Assembly (NCBI GenBank): GCA_009733575.1 | Contig: ML769572.1 | Span: 1 to 64,000 of the forward strand | Length of the DNA: 64,000 nucleotides | Direction: 5' to 3' | Source: Gymnopus androsaceus JB14 | Lineage: Eukaryota > Basidiomycota > Agaricomycetes > Agaricales > Omphalotaceae | Part shown: in pieces, positions 34,296 through 44,620 of the stretch | How positions within the stretch are numbered: position 1 is the first letter of the stretch | Layout: each line of letters begins with the position of its first letter | Notes under the pieces: generated by a model | Databases searched by the model: none | Seen by the model: the letters and a program-made list of their open reading frames with translations, nothing else | Told to the model about the DNA's origin: nothing | Program-made: the position numbers and the translations under genes

Positions 34296-37070
34296 CGTAA
34301 CTAAGTCACGTGCCGACATCTCCGAGTCATCTCGGATCTCGGAGACAAGAAACCACGGGCTGCAAATACACTCTATTCTCATCCTCCACGCACCAGCAAG
34401 CTCAATACATTGACGAAAGTGTGACGCACTTTGCGAAGCATGAAGAAGGGCCAGAAAATGGAATGCAGGTTCTTTATGGACATGTGGGTAACTCAGATGC
34501 TGTTTTCAGACCATATGGCTAATATCTTTTCTGTAGTATGTACAGCATGTTTATGAACATCGGTGACACAACAATTCCTGTCGTGATCAACACTGACCTT
34601 GGTCATATCGGACACATTTACTCCTCAGTTTTACGCACACAGCTGCCACCTGCCCCGCCCAACTTTGAATCCTGAATACGAATTTCTTTATACCCACAAT
34701 CTTTCAACTACTCCAAATCCCATTCAAGTTCTTGCAATGACGACGACAACAACTCTAGCCTCAATTCCACTTTCCTCTATGCTTTGCTCTTTTGCTCGCC
34801 CACCGGAACACATGCCTTTGGTGTCATGGAACGGATAGCGTAGGAATTGGGACTAGTACGAGACTATGACCAATTCACGGATCTGGCAGCACGGATAGCG
34901 ACGGTTTTGCCGTTTCCCTGCCTAACCAGGTTTTGCTGCGATCAGTGATATGAACACCAGCGTACTCAAGACGCAGTGGGCAGGAATATTAGAGATGAAA
35001 TCTCCGCTGAACAGGTGTGTATACTGCGATTTTTCTCACTGAATTGAATACTGAAATCGTTTCCCAGTGTTCTATACCTCAAAGTTTTCAAAGAAGGTCA
35101 ATGTAACGACAACATTAAATCCAGCTATTCCCCTGCTCGTTGTCTGCCAGACGTGAATTACAAGCGGGCCCATGGCAGGCAGAGAATACACCACTAAATT
35201 GTAGAACTTTCCAGACTGGTCCAGGTTTTTTGCTAGTGTTCTTGAATTTGAGCCCGAACCCGGAATCTCCATCCGAGGATTCTGATTCCCAGTATGAAAT
35301 CCAAGGAAACGATAGACAGGACTGGGAATCTTAATACTCTTGGGCCTTATTGACATTGCTGCGCCGAGCGAACTTTTTCCCTTCTTCCAAGTCCTCTCCA
35401 TCATTACATCACCTCTCTTTGTTCAGCACCTTGGGCCGCCAATACAGAGGCTCGTTTCCGGCGCTGGCTCCTACACAACCCAGACTCCGACAATACAGAG
35501 TTGTTCCAGCTACAGTGGTGACACTGACTCAGAGGCTGAGGAACCCATAACACCCGAAGCATTGAGCTTGAAACTGATGTTCACGGTTAGCTTGCAATGT
35601 GGGACAAATAGTCATGAATATAGCAACGATAAACAGAACCAGAGCACTGGTGTCATAACCATTGGTGGGCAGGGATTTCGTTTATTGGGATGGCGAAGAT
35701 GTTGGGAGAATAGCTCAGGTTCGGGCTTGGGTACCAATCAGGGAGGAGGAGGAGAATGTTACCCAAATATTGCTCCTACGGATGCTCCTGCTCGTGCAGG
35801 GAAACAGGACGTGGATGGAATATGAGGAGGCCGGTATTTGTACAGCTGGGGCTTGGGTGAACATTAGTTTTTTTTATTGCTATCGCTTTGAAGATCGTTA
35901 TTTCTTAATCTTCTCTGTAGCATCGTTGTATCATTCTACTATGGCAGATGCGTTCATTGGGTCATGAATGATAAAGCAGATGGGACTCTTGCTATACTTC
36001 GAGTTGCTTGTTATAATTTGTTTGTATTCGTATTGTATTCATATTTCCCATCTTTATCCTGTGTTTTTTGACTGCAATGTCAGCCTCATGCAGTACCAAT
36101 TCCCTCCAATGTCAAACAATAGTGTCCTTGTGCTGGACGGTGAACGCGGCGTGTCAAATCCGGGCCAAGTTTAAGCGCCAGATGCGCTAATATTTCCTGC
36201 GCTACTGGATAAAGCAAAGATTCATCGACTTGTCAATGATCCATTGGCTCAGTCTACTGTAAAGTTACCGACTATTGAGTCCTCTTTGTCTGAGGTCTTT
36301 GTAAGTTTTCTATTCTATTCAAGGTTGTTTTTTTCTGAAGTTACAAATATTTAGGTCATTCACTGCGTTCATGCTATCTTCATCCAGCATATCCAGCTCT
36401 AATTGAGGTACCAGACACTCTCAAGCAGTCCAAGCATGCATAAGTTGTTGAAAAACCAAAGCACGCTGTGAACTACTTGTTGCCATGTTTGTACCAAGAT
36501 GCTAATAGGTAGGCTCTTTAAGCTGGCGCAAGTCAAGTATCTCACAAGCTTGGGAGAGATCTCGAGGCTGGTAATATTGGGGCATGTACTTCAACTACAA
36601 TGGTATCAGTGACTACTTCAAAGTCTACTGTTCACCCTCCTCAGACTAAGCCGAAGCCAAAGACGTTTGCCTACTGAAGCACTTCATGCAACTGAGATGG
36701 GCCTCGTGTTGCAACTGACCTTGATAGACAATTTCAAGCCATGGTATCATTCCATGACGGAAGTTTTCAGTGAATCGACACCTGTGTTAGGATTCTTTGA
36801 GAGATGAGTCAATATTTTTACAAAAATACAATATACTAATGGACGGGGGCTGGTGTTTCTGGAGGCCTTTCAAAGGGGAATATCACTGCAAGATGTTCTT
36901 ATTGATCGCACCAATACCAACTCCCTGCAGCAGGATTGAGGGAATGGGTCGGGTTTGGGTTTGGGTTTGGGTTTGGGTCTGGGCTTGGGATGGGGGCAGA
37001 TGGTTATTTAAAAACCAATGCTAATATGCATCCCCTCTCCTTCTCTTTCCTACTTCCCTAGAATCACTTC
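34296..37070 (+). pseudogene. Block A remnant, copy II
   Basis: Colinear with copy I (17180-19880). It includes the GTGGGTAACTC donor, TTTTCTGTAG acceptor, STIPLSSMLCSFA-type text, and the downstream segment with VLSIITSPLFVQHLG, SYSGDTDSEAEEP and VITIGGQGFRLLGW (35340-35825). WMEYEEAGICTAGAWVN follows at about 35812. Frames are broken repeatedly. It ends at the N gap and is not followed by the kinase-like gene. Confidence 0.5.
36951..36986. repeat. GGGTTT hexamer microsatellite
   Basis: Four exact GGGTTT units are followed by GGGTCT and GGGCTT. The tract is conserved, inverted, in copy III at about 55336-55366, so it predates the block duplication. Confidence 0.8.
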
Positions 37071-37076
37071 TGTATC

Positions 37077-37101
37077 NNNNNNNNNNNNNNNNNNNNNNNN
37101 N
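37077..37101. other. Assembly gap (25 N)
   Basis: A run of 25 N immediately precedes a 1.6-kb segment that is repeated downstream. The true length is unknown. Confidence 0.99.
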
Positions 37102-38735
37102 ACCAATATGAACAATCATATTGGCACTAAAAGTTCTTATACTAATCATATACACCACCAAAGAAGCAATAACATATATATATTGACTCAAGACGGTCAC
37201 GGTTCAGTAACAATACAGTATATACATTCGACAGACGGGCCACAAGGAGCAACAGACAAGGAGGAGCAATGAGTAGCGTTCAAGAAAATGACTAGTATAT
37301 ATCAGGTACCCCATCCGACTCCGCGCCATTAACATCCGACTCCCTAAAGAACAGAAAGAAGTCATCAGGATCAGGAACAGACATCACTGGGAACAAGCAC
37401 TCACATTGCCTGAGTCAACAAATCTGTATGGCATACAAGATCGGTATATACACCAGGAGCAACAAGAGGGCGACGATGGTGTATGTAGGTATCAGACAGT
37501 GGGGTAGTAGCAGAAAAACAGCGGTATGTAGTAGACACAAATTACACCGCATTCGCCAAGCTGCTTCGAGGTGTAGCGGGAGCCAAGAAGAGTCGGTTTT
37601 TGATCTTTTTAAAAGGCATCAAAAAAGAACGAAAAAATGATGAAAAAATCGACGTACGGTGTTGTCGGGACCATCAATGGTAAGTTCGGTGTTGTTCTCA
37701 TCAACACAAGAGTCGAGGTCTTAATAATTGTCAAAAATGAACAAAAATGATATAAAAACCACGTACGATGTTGTCGAGACAACCGATGGCAGGACCATCA
37801 TTCTCATTGGCACCAAGGAGATTGTGCTGCTGCGACAGTACTAAAGCGAGGCCGAGTCAGCGTGACACAAGAACAGAAAGTTAACCACATACAAGTATTG
37901 TAGATGGCACCATAGCAGTTCTACCGTTGAGCGACTTGCCATCCAATAACAAAGATCGTTGAGGCCAGCTATTGTTGTCAGTTTGACAGAAGGTTTGGAT
38001 GAGAATGAATCGGTGAAGAAACGACTCATAAAACTTGAGGGTAGAAGATGCTGAGGGGAGAAAAGTGAGGGAAGATGGTGGTCGAGAGAAGAAAAGACGA
38101 TCAACAATGAAATCAACTTGACAACGTGATGTGATGTCATTGATTTAGGGGCAGGTTCCGGCTTCAAGCCGAATGACGTGACATCTCCGATCGATTCGAT
38201 GTCCCCGACTTATGGCTTGCCCCTCCTCAGACCCGACCCTAAGACAGAGCCCAGTCCACCTCCAGAAAAAGAAGTTTAAATAAGTTGGATTTGTTAACTC
38301 TTGTAACTTTGCCTCAAAATAGGCATAATTATGCATAATTAGCAAATTTCACCAACTTAGAGGCAACATAGCTTGTTGTAATAACATTAAATCTCTTGAC
38401 ATGCATGATAGTGGTTGGGCATGAACTCTTTGCCTCTTAAGGTTCCACTGACAGGAAATTCATTTCCTCATTCAGCTTGGCAAATGTGGAAACTTGTGTG
38501 GAAATTGCATAAGAAATGCTCTGAATGCATTAAATTGCATAATTTATGACATTTTTGTCTCAATTTGTCTTATTTTGCTATTTTGACACATAATGTACAA
38601 TATTCTGTGATTTTATGCAAAGTTTCATAACTTTGCATATTATAGCTTTTTCCTGATTGAGGGGGACACCCCTATATTTGCAACAGGCAGAGTCAGTAAA
38701 TAAAATCAAATAAAAAGGCGGGGTCTGTTCGAGGG
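37102..38735. repeat. Segment alpha: near-copy of 38789-40379, probably an assembly duplicate
   Basis: It matches segment beta almost base for base. Differences are mainly single-base insertions or deletions in short homopolymers (for example GTTTTTGATC against GTTTTGATC, GAGGGCGACG against GAGGCGACG). Its right end decays into a distorted version of the thaumatin intron (GGCGGGGTCTGTTCGAGGGC here; GCGGTCTGTCGAGGCG at 40384-40400). That is the pattern of a low-quality contig end that was not merged. Indel-free sense on the minus strand includes a possible LTIDGPDNT exon. Confidence 0.75.
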
Positions 38736-38788
38736 CGGCTTTCTTATTTCAAAAATCCTCCTCCTCCTTTTTTTTTTTCCCCCATTCA

Positions 38789-40379
38789 CCTATGAACAAT
38801 TCATATTGGCACTAAAAGTTCTTATACTAATCATATACACCACCAAAGAAGCAAGAACATATATATATTGACTCAAGACGGTCACGTTCATTAACAATAC
38901 AGTATATACATTCGACAGACGGGCCACAAGGAGCAACAGACAAGGAGGAGCAATGAGTAGCGTTCAAGAAAATGACTAGTATATATCAGGTACCCCATCC
39001 GACTCCGCGCCATTAACATCCGACTCCCTAAAGAACAGAAAGAAGTCATCAGGATCAGGAACAGACATCACTGGGAACAAGCACTCACATTGCCTGAGTC
39101 AACAAATCTGTATGGCATACAAGATCGGTATATACACCAGGAGCAACAAGAGGCGACGATGGTGTATGTAGGTATCAGACAGTGGGGTAGTAGCAGAAAA
39201 CAAGCGGTATGTAGTAGACACAAATTACACCGCATTCGCCAAGCTGCTTCGAGGTGTAGCGGGAGCCAAGAAGAGTCGGTTTTGATCTTTTTAAAAGGCA
39301 TCAAAAAAGAACGAAAAAATGATGAAAAAATCGACGTACGGTGTTGTCGGGACCATCAATGGTAAAGTTCGGTGTTGTTCTCATCAACACAAGAGTCGAG
39401 GTCTTAATAATTGTCAAAAATGAACAAAAATGATATAAAAACCACGTACGATGTTGTCGAGACAACCGATGGCAGGACCATCATTCTCATTGGCACCAAG
39501 GAGATTGTGCTGCTGCGACAGTACTAAAGCGAGGCCGAGTCAGCGTGACACAAGAACAGAAAGTTAACCACATACAAGTATTGTAGATGGCACCATAGCA
39601 GTTCTACCGTTGAGCGACTTGCATCCAATAACAAAGATCGTTGAGGCCAGCTATTGTTGTCAGTTTGACAGAAGGTTTGGATGAGAATGAATCGGTGAAG
39701 AAACGACTCATAAAACTTGAGGGTAGGAAGATGTGAGGGGAGAAAAGTGAGGGAAGATGGTGGTCGAGAGAAGAAAAGACGATCAACAATGAAATCAACT
39801 TGACAACGTGATGTGATGTCATTGATTTAGGGCAGGTTCCGGCTTCAAGCCGAATGACGTGACATCTCCGATCGATTCGATGTCCCGACTTATGGCTTGC
39901 CCCTCCTCAGACCCGACCCTAAGACAGAGCCCAGTCCACTCCAGAAAAAGAAGTTTAAATAAGTTGGATTTGTTAACTCTTGTAACTTTGCTCAAAATAG
40001 GCATAATTATGCATAATTATGCAAATTTCACCAACTTAGAGCAACATAGCTTGTTGTAATAACATTAAATCTCTTGACATGCATGATAGTGGTTTGGGCA
40101 TGAACTCTTTGCCTCTTAAGGTTCCACTGACAGGAAATTCATTTCCTCATTCAGCTTGGCAAATGTGGAAACTTGTGTGGAAATTGCATAAGAAATGCTC
40201 TGAATGCATTAAATTGCATAATTTATGACATTTTTGTCTCAATTTGTCTTATTTATGCTATTTTGACACATAATGTACAATATTCTGTGATTTTATGCAA
40301 AGTTTTCATAACTTTGCATATTAAGCTTTTCCTGATGAGGGGGACACCCTATATTTGCAACAGCAGAGTCAGTAAATAA
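38789..40379. repeat. Segment beta: A+T-rich inserted repeat with a small-gene remnant
   Basis: The right half (39960-40379) is A+T-rich with many TGCATAA/TTATGCA motifs. The left half, on the minus strand, has short exon-like pieces separated by GT-AG introns: LLGANENDGPAIGCLDNI, then DSCVDENNTELTIDGPDNT (frame supported by segment alpha, which lacks one extra A). They suggest a small Cys-containing secreted protein, unrecognised and degenerate. It lies between block II and the thaumatin 5' half. Confidence 0.5.
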
Positions 40380-40417
40380 CAATAGCGGTCTGTCGAGGCG
40401 TCTTATCATCGACTCAC

Positions 40418-41039
40418 CGTTCCCCCAGAAGTCGCACATTCCAAGCCACCATTGCATGCACCAGTCACACAAGCCATTGCTCCGTCGGTGTTATTGTCAA
40501 AATCGCAATTGGTACGGCCCTACATATGCACGTTAATTACAATCAACAAAAGAGAAACTGGAAACGATTTAGTTTTCAGGCAAGAAACATACGTCTCACC
40601 CAGATACGACCAGAAGTCCAATTGTCTGGAACAGTAAAGCTTACAGAAGATCCTGCTGTAGCTTCCCAGCTGGAGAAGATAAGGAAAGGTGTTATAGCAT
40701 TATGCAGTTGGAGAAGCGGAAAAAGCACGTCGGTCCATAAGAATCTTGAAACTCACCCACTGGCAGTTGCGTAGTCGGGTTAAAATTTCCGGAGGTGTAC
40801 ATCTAAAAGAGTTCCGATGAAAGAGAAATCATTCATCAACGATACAGGGATGACTCGGATACTGGGTAACGTACACCAGACCTGGAGAGAAAGTGAGCGA
40901 AAAATATCGCAGTGAGATTGTAAAAGAATCATACGGACCAGATAGTGACATCGCAGTTGTTCTTCACTGTCATTGTACAAGCATTGGCCATTGCAGAGGT
41001 GGCCAGAGATACAGTAAGCGCAGCGAGGATTCTGTTCAT
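40418..41039 (-). pseudogene. Thaumatin-like protein gene, 5' half
   Basis: It starts at 41039 with MNRILAALTVSLATSAMANA, a signal peptide, then CTMTVKNNCDVTIW, YTSGNFNPTTQLPVG, WEATAGSSVSFTVPDNWTSG, RIWG and RTNCDFDNNTDGAMACVTGA, ending GGLECATSGGT at a GTGAGT donor. Order and spacing are those of thaumatin/PR-5 proteins (NNC-TVW start, GRIWGR-NCDF core). Four GT-AG introns are seen and the frames are intact in this half. It is divergent to the membrane-protein gene at 44621. The remainder is at 33366-34004. Splicing across the insertion would require removing more than 6 kb, so the gene is probably non-functional. Confidence 0.85.
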
Positions 41040-41839
41040 TTTTTAATAAAGAACGGAGCCAAAAGAGGCCCTGTTTTGGAGGAGTATAAGACAAAGTGAC
41101 AAGACAAATGAGGTGTTTCAAAAGGGAAAAGTCGAATTTTTGTACCATCCAACAATGCCTGCAATTGAGTGGGGATTTGCAAAATGGATAGACAGGTGGC
41201 AAAAGGCACTCTGTAGTGAAATCGATGCTGAGACATTAGCTATCCGGTAGTAAACAGAGCAAGAGGATAAATAAAGTCTTGCCAAAACCTCAAGTTGGAG
41301 CCCAAGTCGTCGAGTCGTTGTGTTTCACTCCGGCGGATCTGATAAATCAAAGCTGAAATTAGTTTAGAAAACCATCAAGTAAACAATAATATATTTCGCC
41401 ACAGATTTCCACTGAAAATGAGCAAAGATTTCTCTGGGAAAATAAATAAATAAATATAATCTTTTTTGTTTATAATCCTGGCTGCAAAACTCTGTGAAAT
41501 CTAATTAATATTCCAATGGGAAAAAAGAGTCAATTTTGCTGGGAAAATTGCCATGATTTCCCTCATAAAAGGATTTGAGATAAATAAAGTTTAGCACTGG
41601 TAAATCATGTTCTATTGCACCCGTGAAAGGTCTTGTGATGTCTGGTCTTTCCTGATGGAAATCTTTTAACTATTTCACCATCAACCACGCAGTATCCAGT
41701 TACTGCCTGTTACTGCCCAGGTTGCTGCCCAGTCTCCCGGGCTTAGCCGCTCAAAATGCTGAATAAGCGACAGGCATCCGGCATGCAGAGTATTATGAAG
41801 CAAAGGGAACCCGCTGCTTTATAAGCACTAAGCCAAATA

Positions 41840-42645
41840 CTTTTGGAGGTGCTTTGCAGGCAACAAGTGGCCAACCAAGTCATCCCTTGTGCCCACGCTA
41901 GTTGATGCAAGGACCAAGGCCTTGCAATGGTTTGTTTGAGAATAGTATAGCATGCTGCACAATCATCTTCTGTCTCCACAAGGAGGTGCATTTACGCACT
42001 GAATATGGCCAGTGTTAGCCTTAAGACCTTAATTAAGGCCTCCAAGCAGGCCAAAGGCCTTAGGGCTTATTTGGACCTTAATTAATTTCAAGTTAAGGTC
42101 AAGTTAAGGGTTTAAATACAAAAATGTTTTTTTTCTCTTAATCTACCTCATACACATACCAGTGCCTTCCAAAATCTTTCTTTAGCACTACTATCTTCAT
42201 ATGCAAGGTCTCTTCACTCTGGTAGCTGTTTTGCACTATTTACAATGATCCAGATGACCACCTGCAGGCTGCATGCATCCCCTGCCACTGTTTCTTCCAG
42301 ATTTCTCCTGCATCACTTCCTTGCCACACAAGAAGCCTCAGCCAGGGAGGCTGCCACTTTGAATCATGTTGAGGTAGGCTCTTTTCTGTCTTCATGCTCT
42401 TTCTGCTGCTTGTGAAGTCACATGCCCTTTCAAATTAAGGCTCTTAATTAAGGCTCTTAAGGTCAGCAACGAAGTTAGGTCTTATCCCTTAATAAATTAA
42501 GGGCTTAAATTAATTAAGGCTAACACTGAAATTATATGGCACTCTACATTACATTTCATTGGGGGTACATTCCTTCAACAAATACCACTTACCTCTATAT
42601 TTTGCCCCCCTGTAATACCCACTAAAACCCCGCTTTATCCAAAAT
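41840..42645 (-). pseudogene. LINE 3' end fragment L4
   Basis: TTGTGCCCACGCTAGTTGAT to GTGCATTTACGCACTGAATA, and after the hAT insertion ATTTCATTGGGGGTACATTC to ACCCCGCTTT, match the 3' end of L2 (about 5090-5325) on the same strand. Only the last codons and the 3' UTR remain. Confidence 0.8.
42010..42533. mobile_element. hAT-like MITE inside LINE fragment L4
   Basis: It begins CAGTGTTAGCCTTAA and ends TTAAGGCTAACACTG. ATATGGC flanks both sides (42003-42009 and 42534-42540) and fits a 7-8 bp duplication when AAATT is counted with the element. CCTTAATTAAGG motifs are frequent inside. The interrupted LINE sequence reads on across the insertion. Non-coding. Confidence 0.75.
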
Positions 42646-43235
42646 ATATCTGCAAGTATTTCTGGTGGCAAAGGTAAGTAACATGGATTGGGGGTCCAGG
42701 ATATGATCTGTGGCATTATGGTCGGAAAAGAAGTTAATGTCAAGAAATAGCGCTCATTGGCTTAGTAAGCGCCGGGTGCCCGTTGCTTATTCAGCATTTG
42801 AGCGGCTAAGCCCAACTGGGCAGTCCCAACCGGGCAGTCCCTAGGCAGTAACAGGCAATAACCGGGTACCGCGTGTTTGATGGTGAAATAGTTAAAAGAT
42901 TTCAATCAGGAAAGACCAGACATCACAAGACCTTTCATGGGTGCAATAGAACACAATTTACCAGTGCTAAACTTCTTTTATCTTGAATCCTTTTACAGAG
43001 GAAATTGTGGCAATTTTCCAAGCAAGATTGATGCTTTTTTCCCATTGGAATATTGATTAGATTTCATGGGGTTTTATGGCTGGGATTATATACAAAAAAG
43101 AATATATTTTTCTATTTATTTTTCGGGAGAAATCTTTGCTCATTTCCAGTGGAAATCTGTGGTGAAATATATTATTGTTTACTTAACATTTTTCTAAACT
43201 AAATTCAGCCTTGATTTATCAGATCCACCGGAGTG

Positions 43236-44554
43236 TTTGGGGCTGCGATTACGGTTGCCGTCACTTCATAGCATTCGAGGATTTAATCATTGCGAGAATG
43301 AAGCGTCTTTGAAAAACTTGGCAGAGAATTGGTTTGAGCGGACGGTGTACCCTGGTAGCCTTGCAGCTCGCAATTTCATAGTCTTGACATCGTCGACACA
43401 ATTCTGCTTTTCTTGGTTTGAGGGAGTGAGCTCTTTGGTATGAATTTGATTTGTGAGTCAGTACTTGACCATTCGGCGCCGTTTGCTTTCTATTCGCCTT
43501 CTTTCCATACAAGTACCTAACCAGCACCGTATTCCCTTTCTTTTAGACTTTTCAACACTAGGCTCATCAGCTCAGCTGCTAAAACGCAATATGCTCTTGG
43601 TTGGTTCTGTCCAAAGGTCAAGGCCGGCGCAGGTTCTTCCTCTTCCCTACTACTGTATCCGCATCATCTCTGTCTGCTACAGACCCTTGACGTCGGAGCC
43701 GGAAAGAGAATAACACGAGGAGGGGGATAAGCAGTAGCAGGAACAGGGCTCAGAGGGGAGAAACCACTCAAATCGAAAAAGCCAGATGAGTACTGGGGTG
43801 GAATAACGTAACGGAAGGTAACTCGTTCTTTGGTATTGACGCAGACCTCTTCCTCTCGTTCCCTTTCCGATATCGCTATGCAATACAGGTATACGACTAC
43901 GAAGGTTATGGAGGATATAGACTGCAGATCAAAGTCCAAGTTCAAGGTACACTATATTCTTTACCATACTCTCCGATGAAAGCTGACATCGCTCCTGTTT
44001 TGGTAGGTAATAGCCTTTCAAAGCTCTGCGCATGTTTGAAACAAGTCGAAAGACACTACGACGTACTGGAATTTGGAAGGGCTGCAGTGCTTGTAGATCG
44101 TTCGGATTCATTTATTTCTCTTCTTGCATCTTTATTTGACCTTCCAAGATTTCTGGGTGGCTCCGAATCACATACATAGCTGACAGTAGGTGATCGATGC
44201 GATGCGAAACAAACTCATATCGCATCGATGGCGATTCATCACCAGATGTTCACCAATACGTATTCAGTCTGAATTTAGCCTACTTGAGCCTCGAGGGCAC
44301 AATGCACTGCTTCCGAGAATCTGCTATAGCCAAAGTAGTAGGGAAATGGTATCGGATTGTGAAACCTAGTATCCTTGCAGCATCGGTGTACCGTTGGCTA
44401 TTGTTGGGCGAAATGAACTAGATGATAGATGAGCACTGTGAAAAAAGTATAAATGGAACGGATTTGTATAATTTCTTCGTTTGAAGCAGTTTGTCTCTTT
44501 GCCTCTGACTTAAGTCCCCAAGCCGTTTTCTTACAGCAAAAGAAACTTAGCAAC
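43236..44554. other. Intergenic/upstream region of the membrane-protein gene
   Basis: No gene is supported. Minus-strand hydrophobic or basic frames at 43261-43945 show no family features. A 12-bp inverted pair (ATCGATGCGAT and ATCGCATCGAT) lies near 44190-44232. The region should contain the promoter of the plus-strand gene; AAAAAAGTATAAATGG near 44441-44456 is a TATA candidate. Confidence 0.4.
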
Positions 44555-44604
44555 GGTGAGCACCTTTTTCGCACCGAGTCGTACTTATTCTAATATTTTT
44601 TGTA
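44555..44604 (+). other. Predicted 5' UTR intron of the membrane-protein gene
   Basis: GTGAGCACC to ATTTTTTGTAG is a good donor-acceptor pair of about 50 bp, ending 16 nt before the ATG at 44621. Confidence 0.5.
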
Positions 44605-44620
44605 GCAATTTCTTGTGGCC

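Larger units (their letters stand above)
34005..40379. other. Large repeat insertion within the thaumatin-like gene
   Basis: The 5' half ends at an intron donor (GTGAGTCG, minus strand at 40417-40410) and the 3' half restarts near 34004, so everything between lies in one intron. It comprises an A+T-rich segment (34005-34191), a fragment of the HARBI1-like 5' end, block II, an N gap and a 1.6-kb segment present twice. The left edge is approximate. The true length is probably about 1.66 kb shorter if the duplication is artefactual. Confidence 0.75.
41326..43235. mobile_element. Composite foldback with about 470-bp CACTCCG inverted repeats
   Basis: The left arm starts CACTCCGGCGGATCTGATAA (41326) and the right arm ends with the complement at 43235. 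The arms of about 470 bp are clearly complementary with scattered indels. TTT precedes and follows the element. The terminus matches the 2837-3365 foldback, implying the same 3-bp-TSD family. Between the arms lies a minus-strand LINE tail (about 41840-42645), which carries a hAT insertion. Confidence 0.8.

Noticed and set aside
36951..36986. GGGTTT hexamers as an interstitial telomere
   Set aside because: Filamentous basidiomycete telomeres are normally TTAGGG. The tract has six units only and is conserved as part of block A.
37102..40379. Biological tandem duplication
   Set aside because: Copies differ mainly by homopolymer-type indels and abut an N gap, which fits an assembly artefact better.
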